A DNA stretch of 64,000 bases from Rhodoferax sp. (GCF_030697375.1 NZ_JAUYQD010000108.1:1-64000), one strand, 5' to 3'; counted from the first letter of the stretch, positions 1 through 9,800 are shown. Notes: a model not told the origin generated them from the letters alone. A program made the numbers and translations.

Positions 1-1
1 G

Positions 2-55
2 ACCGAAAAGTATGTTGGTGACTTCTATTTGGCACGCATGACGAAGCGGCTATGA
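2..55 (+). CDS. C-terminal fragment of an unknown protein (cut by window edge)
   Basis: An open frame enters from the left edge and stops with TGA at 53-55, giving 17 residues (TEKYVGDFYLARMTKRL). It is followed within 10 bases by a GAGGG ribosome-binding site and the next ATG, which is typical of an operon. The fragment is too short to assign to a family. Confidence 0.35.
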   Translation, partial: TEKYVGDFYLARMTKRL

Positions 56-63
56 GGGATAAC

Positions 64-427
64 ATGTCAATCGACACGGATCCACAACAGCAGGAGGCGG
101 CTTCGCCGCAAGGTGTTGTGGCCCGGTCATCTTCACGTTAACCCTCGAAACCACCCATTGCGATACGCCATAGCCTCAGGCCTGTTGTGCACCCACGTGG
201 CGCTCGCCGCGTTTGCGGGTGCGCTCCTCGACACGATAGCAGCCGCAGTCGCCGGAACGATCTACGTCCCTCTCTGGCTTTTCAATGTTATCGGGCTTCC
301 CGTCTTCCAGGCCAGCCCGTCCGGGGAGTGGGCGGCACTCTCAATGCTCGGTTGGGTCTTGTCCACCGCCGTCTGGGCCCTGGTCTGGTGGAAACTGGTC
401 GCTGCCGTAGCCAAGGCACAACTATGA
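64..427 (+). CDS. Small hydrophobic membrane protein, possibly frameshifted near its start
   Basis: The long open frame (113-427, GTG start, 104 aa) encodes a protein with about three hydrophobic segments, ending in a run of Trp, Val and Ala. An ATG at 64 with a well-placed GAGGG site opens a different frame that stops at 141 after 25 residues and overlaps the long frame. Either the 104-aa frame starts at GTG 113, where an AGGAGG lies rather far upstream, or one base change split a single gene starting at 64. I do not recognise the family. It sits between an operon-like upstream fragment and another tiny ORF. Confidence 0.4.
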
Positions 428-436
428 GGACAGGTT

Positions 437-583
437 ATGCAAGAAGAATCTCTCGGAATCGTGATCGGCACTGTCACTGAATGCGAGCGGGTGCCTGGAG
501 AGAAGCGGCTTTATAGACGGGTGATGCGGTTGTATAGGGCGCTGTGCCCAACCGGGTGGATGTGGATTCCAAAGGCAAGCTGA
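437..583 (+). CDS. Possible 48-aa ORF of unknown function
   Basis: ATG at 437 is preceded by AGGACAGG and reads 48 codons to TGA at 583. The product is basic with several Trp and Arg residues near the end and no recognisable domain. It lies 9 bases after the upstream membrane ORF, so the two could be co-transcribed. It is short and without homology evidence, so it may be chance. Confidence 0.25.
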   Translation: MQEESLGIVIGTVTECERVPGEKRLYRRVMRLYRALCPTGWMWIPKAS

Positions 584-616
584 GCCCATGCACATGGCAG
601 GGCGTTCGCACCACCC

Positions 617-1492
617 TCATTCAAACAGCGCGTCGAACCCGCCCAGTGGTTCAAAGCGCTTATTGCGGTAAACCACCCGGCTGGGGCCCGGCAGTGCGCG
701 GGTGCTTACGGAGTGCAGCGGGTCGCCGGGGTAGCAGATGATCCGCGTGCCCTGATCGTCAAAAGTTTCGGGAAGGATCAGCGGTGGTGGTGCCAGGCTT
801 GCCGCAGCCATCACGCTGCCCACGCTGGCATGGCGGGCCAAGTGGGCCAGGCTCATGATTTGTGGCGGCGCCAGTTCGATCTGTCCGTCCCAGTACTGCT
901 CCAGTGCTTGGCGTGGTTTGAGCCAGATGCTTTCTGTGGTTTCAAAATTGTCGTGGCGTGCGTGCTGCCCCTCGGGTACGGCGGCCACAAAAAATCGCGT
1001 GTCGAATCGCTTGTTGGTGACCGAGGGCCGGTGCGGGGTAATCCAGCGGGACCAGGGCCGCAAGGCACTGGTTTGCAGGCGCAGCCCCAGGTTTTGCAGC
1101 ATCTGGTTGAACGCAACACCTTGCGCCTGCATCTGGGCGGCATGGGCCAGCTGCGCGGCACTGGCGTCCTGGGTGAACAACACGCCGGACTCTTCAAAGG
1201 CCTCACGCAGCGCGGCGACATACAGACCTGTGGCGGTGGTGAGGTCCGTTTCAGGTTCCCCCAGGGCCGAATGCAAGTGGGCGGCGTCCTGGTCCAGATG
1301 CATTGGCGGCGATAGCAAAGCGTCACTGTTGTCCAACTTGCCCCCCGGGAACACATAGGCACCGCCCAGCACATCGGACAAACCATGGCGCTTCATCAGG
1401 AAAACCTCCAGCCCGTGGGCTGTGTCGCGCAACATGACGACGGTGGCGGCTTGGCGCGGGACCGAGGTGACAACTTCGGAATTCAATTCCAT
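617..1492 (-). CDS. Nudix hydrolase, NUDT19/RP2-like family
   Basis: Hydrolyses nucleoside-diphosphate-linked compounds. Long Nudix proteins of this kind resemble the acyl-CoA diphosphatase NUDT19. The protein opens with a beta strand carrying VVMLRD, a glycine-rich GGAYVFPGGK segment, and a Nudix box ending REAFEESGVLF, which supplies the metal-binding glutamates. I start at the ATG at 1492 (MELNSEVVTS). The frame stays open to 1579, but the extra 29 residues are proline-rich and family members begin near the first strand. About 291 aa. It is divergent from gshA, sharing the region 1493-1669. Confidence 0.8.
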   Translation of the reverse strand: MELNSEVVTSVPRQAATVVMLRDTAHGLEVFLMKRHGLSDVLGGAYVFPGGKLDNSDALLSPPMHLDQDAAHLHSALGEPETDLTTATGLYVAALREAFEESGVLFTQDASAAQLAHAAQMQAQGVAFNQMLQNLGLRLQTSALRPWSRWITPHRPSVTNKRFDTRFFVAAVPEGQHARHDNFETTESIWLKPRQALEQYWDGQIELAPPQIMSLAHLARHASVGSVMAAASLAPPPLILPETFDDQGTRIICYPGDPLHSVSTRALPGPSRVVYRNKRFEPLGGFDALFE

Positions 1493-1669
1493 GGCAAAGG
1501 GCTCTGGTGGGTGGAGGGGCGGACGTGGTTGGCCATTGTGACGGATGCAGGCTATTGAAATTGGGAAATTGGCTGCCATCTGGCTTGGACTGCGTCAAGG
1601 GCACAGTCCTGCAAATATGCGCAGCCTGTGTTACCTTGCGCCCCATGAAAAATTTTAAGGCTCACAGGC

Positions 1670-3199
1670 ATGAATAAGAAGACAGAGGCCCTGGGTGCGT
1701 TGACACCCGAACGTCTCCAAGGCATTCGCCGGGGAATAGAAAAAGAAAGCTTGCGCGCACTGCCCAGCGGTATGGTTGCCATGACACCGCACCCTGCAGC
1801 GCTGGGGTCTGCGCTGACACACCCGCACATCACCACGGACTTCAGTGAATCGCAGGTGGAACTCATCACCGGTGTGCATGCCGGTGTGCAGTCTTGTCTG
1901 GACGAGCTGACCCAGGTGCAGCAGTTCACCACCCAGGCTTTGGGGGAAGAGATGTTGTGGGTGTCCAGCATGCCCAGCTGCTTGCCTGCGGACGATGCCA
2001 TTCCCATTGGGCAGTACGGTTCCTCCAACGTGGGGCGCGCCAAAAGTGTGTACCGCACGGGTCTGGGCCACCGCTATGGCCGCCGTATGCAAACCATTTC
2101 GGGAATTCACTACAACTGGTCCTTGCCCGATGTGTCCAGCAAAGACTATTTTGGGCTGATTCGCAATTTTCGGCGTCACGCCTTTTTGCTGCTGTACCTG
2201 TTTGGCGCCTCTCCCGCAGTGTGCGCCAGCTTCGTAGCCGGACGCCAGCACCAGTTGAAGCCGCTCAGCCCCCAGACTTTGTATTTGCCCTACGCCACTT
2301 CGCTGAGGATGGGGCGCCTGGGCTACCAGAGTGATGCGCAGACTTCGCTGGCCGTGAGCTACAACTGTTTGCAGGGCTATGGCGACTCCTTGCACGATGC
2401 TTTGACCCGGCCTTATCCGGCGTACGAAACCATTGGTGTGCGTGGATCCAATGGCGAATACCGCCAATTGGCCACCAGCTTGCTGCAGATCGAAAACGAG
2501 TTTTACGGAACGATCCGCCCCAAGCGGGTGATTTTTCCGGGGGAGCGTCCCTTGCATGCGCTGCGTGAACGCGGCGTGGAATATGTCGAAGTCCGGTTGA
2601 TGGACCTGGACCCGTTCGAGGTGGTGGGTATCAACAGCCAGACCATGCGGTTTCTGGATGTGTTCTTGCTGCACTGCCTGCAGACCGAGAGCCCGCGTGA
2701 CACGCCGGAAGAAATTGCCGCACTGGGGCGCAACCAGCAAAACGTGGCGGAGCGTGGTCGCGAACCCGGCTTGTTGCTCGAACGGGGCAGCAGCACGGTC
2801 ACGCTGACCGATTGGGGGCTGGAGCTGGTGCGCGCCATGGCGCCTGTGGCCAGTCAGTTGGACGCCAGTCACGGCGGCACGGAGTACGCAGCGGCCGTAG
2901 CAGCGGCTGAGCACGCATTGGCGAATCCCGAGACGACACCGTCGGCACGGGTGCTGCGCGAAATCTCGCAAAGCCATGATGGCTCGTTCGTGGCCTTTGT
3001 GCGTGCGCAATCGATTCGCACCAAACAAGCCATGCTGGATGCCCCGCTGGCACCCAGTGCTCAGCAGCACTTTGAACAACTGGCGCAGACTTCATGGGAA
3101 GACCAGCGCCAAGTGGAGCAGGGCGACACCATGCCTTTTGACATCTACCTTCAAGAGTACCTGTCGCCCCGGCGCCTGGGTGAGGCCGCACAAGGTTAG
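1670..3199 (+). CDS. gshA: Glutamate-cysteine ligase (type 1)
   Basis: Catalyses ATP-dependent joining of L-glutamate and L-cysteine, the first and rate-limiting step of glutathione synthesis in the cytoplasm. At 509 aa it has the usual length of the proteobacterial type 1 enzyme. Family signatures are visible: RRGIEKESLR near residue 20, the TTDFSESQVELIT segment near 60, the QTISGIHYNWS motif near 145, and the EVRLMDLDPFEVVGI motif around 310. The start at 1670 gives MNKKTEALGALTPERL, a normal N-terminus. A terminator hairpin follows at 3209-3239. gshB is not in the window. Confidence 0.93.
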   Translation: MNKKTEALGALTPERLQGIRRGIEKESLRALPSGMVAMTPHPAALGSALTHPHITTDFSESQVELITGVHAGVQSCLDELTQVQQFTTQALGEEMLWVSSMPSCLPADDAIPIGQYGSSNVGRAKSVYRTGLGHRYGRRMQTISGIHYNWSLPDVSSKDYFGLIRNFRRHAFLLLYLFGASPAVCASFVAGRQHQLKPLSPQTLYLPYATSLRMGRLGYQSDAQTSLAVSYNCLQGYGDSLHDALTRPYPAYETIGVRGSNGEYRQLATSLLQIENEFYGTIRPKRVIFPGERPLHALRERGVEYVEVRLMDLDPFEVVGINSQTMRFLDVFLLHCLQTESPRDTPEEIAALGRNQQNVAERGREPGLLLERGSSTVTLTDWGLELVRAMAPVASQLDASHGGTEYAAAVAAAEHALANPETTPSARVLREISQSHDGSFVAFVRAQSIRTKQAMLDAPLAPSAQQHFEQLAQTSWEDQRQVEQGDTMPFDIYLQEYLSPRRLGEAAQG

Positions 3200-3208
3200 G
3201 GCCAAAGA

Positions 3209-3239
3209 AAAGCGCCCACTGTTTGCACAGGGGCGCTTG
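3209..3239 (-). terminator. Hairpin terminator between gshA and the 3286-3882 gene
   Basis: AAGCGCCC (3210-3217) and GGGCGCTT (3231-3238) form a perfect 8-bp stem with a 13-base loop. Read on the minus strand the stem is followed by a TTTTCTTT tract, so it best terminates the minus-strand gene. It can also act weakly on gshA. Confidence 0.7.
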
Positions 3240-3285
3240 GGTCACTTCCGCACGGCCAAGGGCTGTGCGGGTGGGGTGAATGCAG

Positions 3286-3882
3286 TTACTCAGCTGCAGC
3301 GGGTGCTACTGCGGCGGCAGCTTTGGTCGCTGTTTTAGTCACTGTTTTTGTCACGGGTTTAGCAACGCGGCTTGCCTTTTTTGCCACAGTGCGTTTCACC
3401 GTTGCAACTTTGACCTTGGCTTTGGAGCCTGCGATTTTGTTGGCCAAGGCGCCGGATTGGGCTTCCAGCTTGGCAGCAACCTTGGTCACCGCTTCGGCAG
3501 CGGGCACGGCAGCCACAGCCAGATTCTTGAGGGTGACCACGCCGGTGGCTTTCTCAAAGCGGCTGGCGTTGGCAGCGACTTGCTCTACGCCTTTGCCGGC
3601 CAATTCAACTGCCTTGTTGACGGCAACGTCAGCACCGTCGGATGTCAAGGTCACGCCTTGTGCATACACGGCAGAGATTTTCTTTTGGGCTGCAATGGCG
3701 TTGCCACGCACTTCGGCGCTCAGGCGGGCGCCGGTCTTCTTCACGGCAGCGGCCCAGCTTTGGTCCACATAGCTCACAGCGCGCTCGTTGCCAACGCGGT
3801 AGGCGTTGATCACGTTCTTGGCGGTGTTGCCGTAGGATTCGATCAATTCGTTGGTGACGGTGGCGAGGTTCTTGGTGGTCAT
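3286..3882 (-). CDS. Alanine/lysine-rich phasin-like protein with histone H1-like tail
   Basis: A 198-aa protein. Residues 1-130 are predicted helical and amphipathic and resemble phasins, which coat polyhydroxyalkanoate granules. Residues about 135-198 are a Lys/Ala/Val/Thr repeat (KTVTKTATKAAAAV type) like bacterial histone H1-like tails. The tail suggests nucleic-acid binding, possibly linking granules to the nucleoid as PhaM-type proteins do; that role is inference. The gene is monocistronic, with a terminator at its 3-prime end. The 220 bases between it and metY (3883-4102) contain a GCCTGC-CTAA-GCAGGC hairpin at 3987-4002 and promoters I cannot define. Confidence 0.65.
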   Translation of the reverse strand: MTTKNLATVTNELIESYGNTAKNVINAYRVGNERAVSYVDQSWAAAVKKTGARLSAEVRGNAIAAQKKISAVYAQGVTLTSDGADVAVNKAVELAGKGVEQVAANASRFEKATGVVTLKNLAVAAVPAAEAVTKVAAKLEAQSGALANKIAGSKAKVKVATVKRTVAKKASRVAKPVTKTVTKTATKAAAAVAPAAAE

Positions 3883-4102
3883 GTGAATTTCCTAGGGTAA
3901 ATAAGGGAATGGGTTTTGCGCTAAGTTGAATTTTCCCAATTCGCCCTAGTACAGGCACCTTAATTCTGTGGAATTTCCTAGGGGCGCCTGCCTAAGCAGG
4001 CTGTATTGCACAAACTGCCTGACAATCACGGCTTCCCCGAGTGGCATTTTTGTGTTTGCAGGCCGGGAAAACACCCCGATTGAATCCAAGGAGACTCCTT
4101 AA

Positions 4103-5380
4103 ATGAAGATGGAAACACTGGCTGTTCATGGCGGCTACACGCCGGACCCGACCACCAAAGCGGTGGCTGTGCCGATTTACCAGACCGTGGCCTACGCCTT
4201 TGACGACACCCAGCATGGCGCCGATTTGTTCGACCTGAAGGTGGCGGGCAACATCTACAGCCGCATCATGAACCCGACCAACGGTGTTTTGGAAGCCCGC
4301 GTGGCGGCCATGGAAGGCGGTATTGGCGCGCTGGCGGTGGCCTCCGGTATGGCTGCTATTTCCTATGCAATCCAGACCATTGCCGAGACGGGCGACAACA
4401 TCATCTCGACTTCCACCTTGTACGGTGGCACCTACAACCTGTTTGCCCACACCTTTCCCCAGATGGGTATCGAGGTGCGCTTTGCCGATGCCAAAGACCC
4501 GGCCTCGTTTGCCAAACTGATCGACGCACGCACCAAGGCGGTGTACTGCGAATCGGTGGGCAACCCCCTGGGCAATGTGACCGACTTGGCGGCGCTGGCC
4601 GCAGTGGCCCATGCGCACGGCGTGCCCTTGATTGTGGACAACACGGTGCCCAGCCCCTACCTGTGCCGTCCTTTCGAGCACGGTGCCGACATCGTGGTGC
4701 ACTCGCTGACCAAATACCTGGGCGGCCACGGCACCACCATTGGCGGCGCGATTGTGGACTCGGGCAAGTTCCCCTGGGCTGAGCACATAGAGCGGTTCAA
4801 GCGCCTGAACGAACCCGATGTGAGCTACCACGGCGTGGTCTACACCGAAGCGTTGGGCGCAGCAGCCTACATTGGCCGCGCCCGCGTGGTGCCCTTGCGC
4901 AACATGGGCGCGGCCCTGAGCCCCATGAATGCGTTCCAGATTTTGCAAGGCATCGAGACCCTGGCCTTGCGCATGGACCGTATTTGCGAAAACGCCTTGA
5001 AGGTGGCTCGCCATTTGCAGTCGCACCCCAAGGTGGGCTGGTTGAACTACGCTGGTTTGGAAGAGCATGCCGACCACGGTCTGGTGAAGAAATACATGGG
5101 CGGCCGCGCCTCGGGCTTGATCAGTTTTGGCATCCAAGGCGAAGACAGCCTGAAGGCTGGAGCCCGCTTCCAGGACGCACTCAAGCTATTTACCCGTTTG
5201 GTGAACATTGGCGACGCCAAGTCCTTGGCCTGCCACCCCGCCACCACCACCCACCGCCAGCTCAATGCGGCGGAGTTGGCCAAGGCCGGTGTCAAGCCCG
5301 ACATGGTGCGCTTGTCCATCGGCATCGAGCACATTGACGACCTGCTTGCGGACCTGGACCAGGCGCTGGCAGCAGTTTGA
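4103..5380 (+). CDS. metY: O-acetylhomoserine sulfhydrylase (aminocarboxypropyltransferase)
   Basis: PLP enzyme of the Cys/Met metabolism family that makes homocysteine from O-acetylhomoserine and sulfide. At 425 aa it matches MetY, which is longer than MetB or MetC. Visible signatures are the [13 protein letters not shown] substrate loop near residue 52, the ASGMAAI segment, and the PLP lysine in [13 protein letters not shown] (near residue 206). The start at 4103 has an AGGAG site upstream (CCAAGGAGACTCC). No known riboswitch was recognised upstream. It is followed closely by ylqF with a separate RBS. Confidence 0.9.
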   Translation: MKMETLAVHGGYTPDPTTKAVAVPIYQTVAYAFDDTQHGADLFDLKVAGNIYSRIMNPTNGVLEARVAAMEGGIGALAVASGMAAISYAIQTIAETGDNIISTSTLYGGTYNLFAHTFPQMGIEVRFADAKDPASFAKLIDARTKAVYCESVGNPLGNVTDLAALAAVAHAHGVPLIVDNTVPSPYLCRPFEHGADIVVHSLTKYLGGHGTTIGGAIVDSGKFPWAEHIERFKRLNEPDVSYHGVVYTEALGAAAYIGRARVVPLRNMGAALSPMNAFQILQGIETLALRMDRICENALKVARHLQSHPKVGWLNYAGLEEHADHGLVKKYMGGRASGLISFGIQGEDSLKAGARFQDALKLFTRLVNIGDAKSLACHPATTTHRQLNAAELAKAGVKPDMVRLSIGIEHIDDLLADLDQALAAV

Positions 5381-5403
5381 TTATTTAAAGAAAGAACGAC
5401 GGC

Positions 5404-6381
5404 ATGGCCATTCAGTGGTTCCCAGGGCATATGCACCTGACCCGAAAAGCGATTCAAGAGCGCATCAAGGAAATTGATGTGGTGATTGAACTGCTGGATG
5501 CGCGCTTGCCGGGCTCCAGCGCCAACCCCATGTTGGCCGAGATCACGGCCGCCAAGCCCGCGCTGAAGGTGCTGAACAAGCAGGACCTGGCCGACCCCGA
5601 GCGCACCGCCCTCTGGCTGGAGCACTACAACCGCCAGCCTGGCACCCGTGCGCTGGGGCTGGACGCCAGCATGGCCACACCGGCCAAGGCGCTGGTGGCG
5701 GCCTGCCACGAGCTGGCGCCCAAACGCGGTGGCATGACCAAGCCCATGCGGGTGCTGATTTGCGGCATTCCCAATGTGGGCAAGTCCACGCTGATCAACA
5801 CGCTCAAAGGCAAACGTGCGGCCAAGACGGGGGATGAGGCCGGTGTGACCAAGCTGGAGCAGCGCATCACCATTGCCGACGACTTTTATTTGTACGACAC
5901 GCCCGGCGTGCTGTGGCCGCGCATCATCGTGGCCAAGAGCGGCTACAACCTGGCCGCCAGCGGCGCCATTGGCCGCAATGCCTTTGATGAGCAAGAGGTG
6001 GCGCTGGAACTGCTGGACTACCTGCGCCAGCACTACCCGACCACCTTGGAAGAGCGTTACAAGATCAGCGGAGCCGCCAGCCTGACCGACGAACAATTGC
6101 TGGACGCCATTGGTCGCAAGCGCGGTGGCCTGTTATCCGGCGGCAAGATCAATCTGCAAAAGGCGGCCGAAGTGGCCATCTACGATTTCCGCCAGAGCAG
6201 CCTGGGGCGCATCACCCTGGAAACCCCCGATGAATTCGCCCAGTGGCTGGCGGTGGGGCAGAAAATAGACGCCGAGCGCCAGATCAAAAAAGACGCCATT
6301 GAAATGGCCCGGCTGATCAAGTTCAAGAAGGTGCCCCGGCCACCCCGGGTGCCAGAAGACAACGCAGAAAACTCCGATTGA
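5404..6381 (+). CDS. ylqF: Ribosome biogenesis GTPase YlqF/RbgA
   Basis: Circularly permuted GTPase that assists late assembly of the large ribosomal subunit. The order of G motifs is permuted as expected: NKQD (G4) near residue 58, then GIPNVGKST (G1) near 122, then DTPGVLWP (G3) near 165. The N-terminal IQWFPGHMHLTRKAI block is characteristic. 325 aa. It lies 23 bases after metY, and its stop overlaps the start of the DHH protein by 4 bases, so translation is probably coupled. Confidence 0.92.
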   Translation: MAIQWFPGHMHLTRKAIQERIKEIDVVIELLDARLPGSSANPMLAEITAAKPALKVLNKQDLADPERTALWLEHYNRQPGTRALGLDASMATPAKALVAACHELAPKRGGMTKPMRVLICGIPNVGKSTLINTLKGKRAAKTGDEAGVTKLEQRITIADDFYLYDTPGVLWPRIIVAKSGYNLAASGAIGRNAFDEQEVALELLDYLRQHYPTTLEERYKISGAASLTDEQLLDAIGRKRGGLLSGGKINLQKAAEVAIYDFRQSSLGRITLETPDEFAQWLAVGQKIDAERQIKKDAIEMARLIKFKKVPRPPRVPEDNAENSD

Positions 6382-7316
6382 AAGTGCTTGCGCAAGTGAA
6401 AACCATCCTCCCTTTAAGCCTGCTGGTCAGCCCCGAAAAAAACGACCCCCAACCGCTGGTGATCTACCACGGGCGCGATTGCCCGGACGGTTTTGCCGCC
6501 GCCTTGGCCGCCTGGCTCTTTTATGAAGGCCAGGCCGAGTTTTTGGGGCTGGACCACGGGGACACCAAGACGGTGGCGGATTTGCCCGCGCTGGAAGGGC
6601 GTGCTGTCTACATTCTCGATTTCTCGTTTTCGCCGGAGATCATGCGGGATATCGAGGCGCGCGCCGCCAAGCTGGTGATGCTGGACCACCACAAAAGCGC
6701 GGCGGACAAGCTGGAAGGTTTTGTCTGCCGCTGCGGTGTGGTGCATTTCGACATGAAAAAGTCGGGCTCGCGGCTGGCCTGGGAGTTTTTTCAGCGCGAA
6801 AAGCCTGTGCCCGACCTGGTGCGCTACGTCGAAGACCGCGATATCTGGGTGTGGCAATACCCCGAGAGCGCCGGTTTTCTGGCCGCGCTGGACATGGAGC
6901 CCTGCGAGTTTGCGCGCTGGAAGGAGATTGCCGAGTTCAGCCCCGAGCAGTTGGCCATCTTCATGGAACGCGGCCGCGCCATGGACGAAAAATTCAGCCG
7001 CTTGGCCGCAGGCATGGCCGAGGCGGCCCGGCCCATCACCTTCAATGGCGTGGCGGGCCTGATGGTTAACGCGCCCGGTGTTTTTCACAGCCTGGTGGGG
7101 GACATGCTGTGCAAGCAAAGCGGTACTTTTGCCCTGATGTGGAGCGTGGACAAGAACGGTGTGGTCAAAGCCGGTTTGCGTTCACAAGCGGGCTTTAACT
7201 GCATTCCTCTGGCCGAAAGCATGCGCGGTGGGGGCCACGCGCAGGCCTGCGGTTTCAAGATGGGAGCAGATCGGCTGCCGGAGCTGTTGAGCGGGCAGTT
7301 TGTGGCGACTCCGTAA
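6378..7316 (+). CDS. DHH-family phosphoesterase
   Basis: Phosphohydrolase of the DHH/DHHA1 superfamily. Motifs in order are HGRDCPDG near residue 30 (motif I), LDFSF near 75, LDHHKSA near 99 (the DHH motif), and a C-terminal glycine/His block [12 protein letters not shown] near 290 (DHHA1 type). The best start is TTG at 6378, overlapping the ylqF stop; GTG at 6384 or 6396 is possible. The substrate is unknown; relatives act on short oligonucleotides or cyclic dinucleotides. Its last 62 bases overlap the convergent 3-prime end of cbbM. Confidence 0.8.
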   Translation: MKVLAQVKTILPLSLLVSPEKNDPQPLVIYHGRDCPDGFAAALAAWLFYEGQAEFLGLDHGDTKTVADLPALEGRAVYILDFSFSPEIMRDIEARAAKLVMLDHHKSAADKLEGFVCRCGVVHFDMKKSGSRLAWEFFQREKPVPDLVRYVEDRDIWVWQYPESAGFLAALDMEPCEFARWKEIAEFSPEQLAIFMERGRAMDEKFSRLAAGMAEAARPITFNGVAGLMVNAPGVFHSLVGDMLCKQSGTFALMWSVDKNGVVKAGLRSQAGFNCIPLAESMRGGGHAQACGFKMGADRLPELLSGQFVATP

Positions 7317-8715
7317 GCCGGGCCGTCCGCGCCGCTGCTGGCTGCACCCCCAGTTTCTGGCGCCAGCCGGGAAATAGCCGGTCGGCATCGCCGGGGAAGG
7401 ACTCAAACGCCCGGGCAAACTCGCGGTGCTCCCTGGCAAACTCCAGCGGGTCGGCGCCGGATTTCCAGCATGTGTAGGCCTGGCGCAAAGAAATCGCGCC
7501 CGCCGCCGGGCTGTCCAGATGGCCATAGGCGCCGCCACCGGCGGTATTGACCACATTGCCGTGGCCCAGGTTCTGGAAGAAGCCCGGCAGGCGCAGCGCG
7601 TTCATGCCGCCCGAGATGATGGGGGTGGTGGGCTTCATGCCGTACCACTTCTGGAAGTAGATGGGGCCCTGGCATTCGTCGCGCTCAATCATGTAGGCAA
7701 TCATGCGGTCGTCGCCTTCGCCCTCCATCTTGCCGTAGCCCATGGTGCCGACGTGGATGCCCGAGGCCCCTTGCAAGCGGCTCATCTTCGCCAGCACAAA
7801 GGCGGTGTAGCCGCGTTTGGCCGACGGCGAGGTGATCATGCCGTGGCCGGCGCGGTGGTAGTGCAGGTACTGGTTGGGGTACTGGCGCCGGGCGGTGGTG
7901 ACCATGCCGGGGCCACCGACGAAGCCATCCACCAAAAAGGCCAGCTTGTCCGCATCCGGGCCAAAAGTTTCCAGCGCAAAGTCGGCCCGGGCCAGCATTT
8001 CGTAGTGGTCGTCGGCGGTGATGTTCATGGAAAACAGCTTGGCCTGGCCGGTCTCGTCCTGGGCGCGTTTCAAGGCGTCGTAGACCAAAGGAATGGTTTT
8101 CTTGAGCGGCGCGAAGACCTGGTTGCCCTGCGGTTCGTCGTTCTTGATGAAGTCGCCACCCAGCCAGAACTGGTAGGCCGCTTGCGCAAAAGGCTCGGGG
8201 CGCAGGCCCAGCTTGGGCTTGATGATGGTGCCCACGATGAAGCCGCCGTCCTTGACCGGGCGCCCCAAAATGCGCCACAGGTCGGAAATGTCCTTGGACG
8301 GGCCGTCAAACATCTGGATGGCGCGCTCGGGCACATAGAAGTCGATCATCTTGCCGTGCGCAATGTCGCCCATGCCCTGGTTGTTGCCGATCACCAGCGT
8401 CAAGAAGGACACCAGCATGAAGCGGCCATCGGTGACGTTGCGGTCAAACAGGTCCAGCGGGTAGGCGATGCGCATGTCCTCGGTGGCCTCGTCGATGTGG
8501 TACACCAGCGCGTCCACGCCCCGGGTGAAGTCGTCGGTGGTGCAGACATCCACGTTGGTGCCGGTGGAGGATTCGGCGGCAAAGTGGGCGGCGGCCTCCA
8601 GGTAGCCATGGCCCGGCTTGGGCCGCATCTGGTAGGCCACCAGGATATGTTGGCCATTTTTGATGAGTTCGGCCTCGGTGAGGCTCAGGTCGGCGTAACG
8701 GTTGGATTGGTCCAT
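7255..8715 (-). CDS. cbbM: Ribulose-bisphosphate carboxylase, form II
   Basis: CO2-fixing enzyme of the Calvin-Benson-Bassham cycle, form II (large subunits only, typically dimers). From [10 protein letters not shown] the numbering matches Rhodospirillum rubrum RuBisCO: catalytic K166 in TIIKPKLGL; carbamylated K191 with metal ligands D193 and E194 in [10 protein letters not shown]; and a loop 6 lysine in [12 protein letters not shown] start at ATG 8715, since the 21 extra upstream residues are not conserved. The 486-aa product has a low-complexity Ala/Thr/Pro tail about 25 residues longer than usual. The 3-prime end overlaps the DHH gene by 62 bases. No cbbQ/cbbO activase genes follow in the window. 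CbbR is encoded just upstream on the same strand. Confidence 0.95.
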   Translation of the reverse strand: MDQSNRYADLSLTEAELIKNGQHILVAYQMRPKPGHGYLEAAAHFAAESSTGTNVDVCTTDDFTRGVDALVYHIDEATEDMRIAYPLDLFDRNVTDGRFMLVSFLTLVIGNNQGMGDIAHGKMIDFYVPERAIQMFDGPSKDISDLWRILGRPVKDGGFIVGTIIKPKLGLRPEPFAQAAYQFWLGGDFIKNDEPQGNQVFAPLKKTIPLVYDALKRAQDETGQAKLFSMNITADDHYEMLARADFALETFGPDADKLAFLVDGFVGGPGMVTTARRQYPNQYLHYHRAGHGMITSPSAKRGYTAFVLAKMSRLQGASGIHVGTMGYGKMEGEGDDRMIAYMIERDECQGPIYFQKWYGMKPTTPIISGGMNALRLPGFFQNLGHGNVVNTAGGGAYGHLDSPAAGAISLRQAYTCWKSGADPLEFAREHREFARAFESFPGDADRLFPGWRQKLGVQPAAARTARLTESPQTARSTAPAADLLPS

Positions 8716-8777
8716 GGGGGGCTTTCGGTGGGGGTGGGTGGTGGGATGGATGGCCGGACTATAGGCAGATGAATTCA

Positions 8778-8818
8778 TAATTAAAATTCAAATAAATTAT
8801 TTATTTAATCAGCTTTTA
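8778..8818 (-). promoter_or_regulatory. AT-rich cbbM promoter region with two candidate CbbR half-site motifs
   Basis: The 141 bases between cbbM and cbbR are strikingly AT-rich. They hold two matches to the TNA-N7-TNA pattern recognised by CbbR: TAA-N7-TCA at 8778-8790 and TAA-N7-TTA at 8806-8818. The matches lie 63-103 bases upstream of the cbbM ATG. The motif is loose, so in AT-rich DNA chance matches are possible. Confidence 0.45.
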
Positions 8819-8856
8819 ATGATGAATGTGGCCTTGCACGCCTCCCCACGCAGGCG

Positions 8857-9768
8857 TTAACTCCAGGAATCCGTCAGCGGCCCCCCTTGCTCGATCAAAA
8901 AGGCCTTGAAGGCCTTGGCGGCCGGGGACAGCTTTTTGTGGCTCAGGTGCGTCACATACCAGTGGCCCACCAGCGGCATGCCGTTGATGTCCACCAGGGC
9001 CAGGTGGCCGGCGGCCAGTTCGTGGCGCACGGTGCGCAGGGACAAAAAGCTCAGGCCCATGCCTGCCATCACGGCTTGTTTGATGGTTTCATTGCTGGGC
9101 ATTTCCATGGCCACCTTGGGGCTGATTTCGTGCTGTCCGAACAGGCGTTCCATGGCGGCGCGGGTGCCGGAGCCTTTCTCGCGCACCACAAAACTGAACT
9201 CCTTGAGCATCTCGAACTGCACCCGCTTGCGCCGGGACAAGGGGTGGTCGGGTGCACACACAATGCCCATGGGGTTGGTGGCAAAGGGAATGGCCTCGCA
9301 GTCCAGGGTGTTGGGCGCGCGGCCCATCACCACCAGATCGACCTCGTTGCGCGAGAGCATGCCCAGAATGTTCTCGCGATTGTCAATCCGCAAGGTCACG
9401 TCGATGCCGGGGAGTAACTTGCCAAAGCGCACCAGCAGCATGGGGACGAAGTATTTGGCAGTGCTGACGACGGCAAGCTCAATGTGGCCTTTGCGCACCC
9501 CCACATGCTCCGCCATCAGTGCTTCCAGGTCCTTGAGCTGGGCCATGGCGGCGATGGCGTGGGTCAAAAACTCCTGGCCCGCGCCGGTGAGCTGGATGTT
9601 GCGCCCAATGGGTTCAATGAGGGGGAGGCCAAAAGCGTCTTCCAGTTGGCGGATTTGCATGGAAACGGCCGGCTGCGTCACAAACAGGCGCTCGGCGGCT
9701 TTGGAGACGGATTTATCTCGCGCAACTTCGATGAAGGTCTGGATTTGCTTGAGGGTGTAGTTGCGCAT
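8857..9768 (-). CDS. cbbR: LysR-type regulator of CO2 fixation genes
   Basis: 303-aa LysR-family activator. The N-terminal winged helix (LKQIQTFIEVARDKSVSKAAERLFVTQPAVSMQIRQLE region, residues 5-45) is followed by a periplasmic-binding-protein-like effector domain. It is placed between cbbM (downstream, same strand) and the divergent cbbY-F-P-T-Z operon, the standard location of CbbR, which senses metabolites such as RuBP or NADPH. The assignment as CbbR rests on this context plus the family match. Confidence 0.88.
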   Translation of the reverse strand: MRNYTLKQIQTFIEVARDKSVSKAAERLFVTQPAVSMQIRQLEDAFGLPLIEPIGRNIQLTGAGQEFLTHAIAAMAQLKDLEALMAEHVGVRKGHIELAVVSTAKYFVPMLLVRFGKLLPGIDVTLRIDNRENILGMLSRNEVDLVVMGRAPNTLDCEAIPFATNPMGIVCAPDHPLSRRKRVQFEMLKEFSFVVREKGSGTRAAMERLFGQHEISPKVAMEMPSNETIKQAVMAGMGLSFLSLRTVRHELAAGHLALVDINGMPLVGHWYVTHLSHKKLSPAAKAFKAFLIEQGGPLTDSWS

Positions 9769-9786
9769 GGGTGGTCCCTTTACGAA

Positions 9787-9800
9787 TCAGTTTAAGCTGA
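9787..9800. promoter_or_regulatory. Inverted repeat in the cbbR-cbbY divergent promoter region
   Basis: TCAG-TTTAAG-CTGA is an interrupted palindrome 19 bases upstream of the cbbR start and about 110 bases upstream of cbbY. LysR regulators usually bind such dyads in the shared promoter region. The surrounding 9769-9909 segment is AT-rich. It is a candidate CbbR site by position only. Confidence 0.35.

Noticed and set aside
617-1579. Longer Nudix protein starting at 1579
   Set aside because: The extra N-terminus is Pro/His-rich and precedes the first conserved strand. ATG 1492 is the better start.
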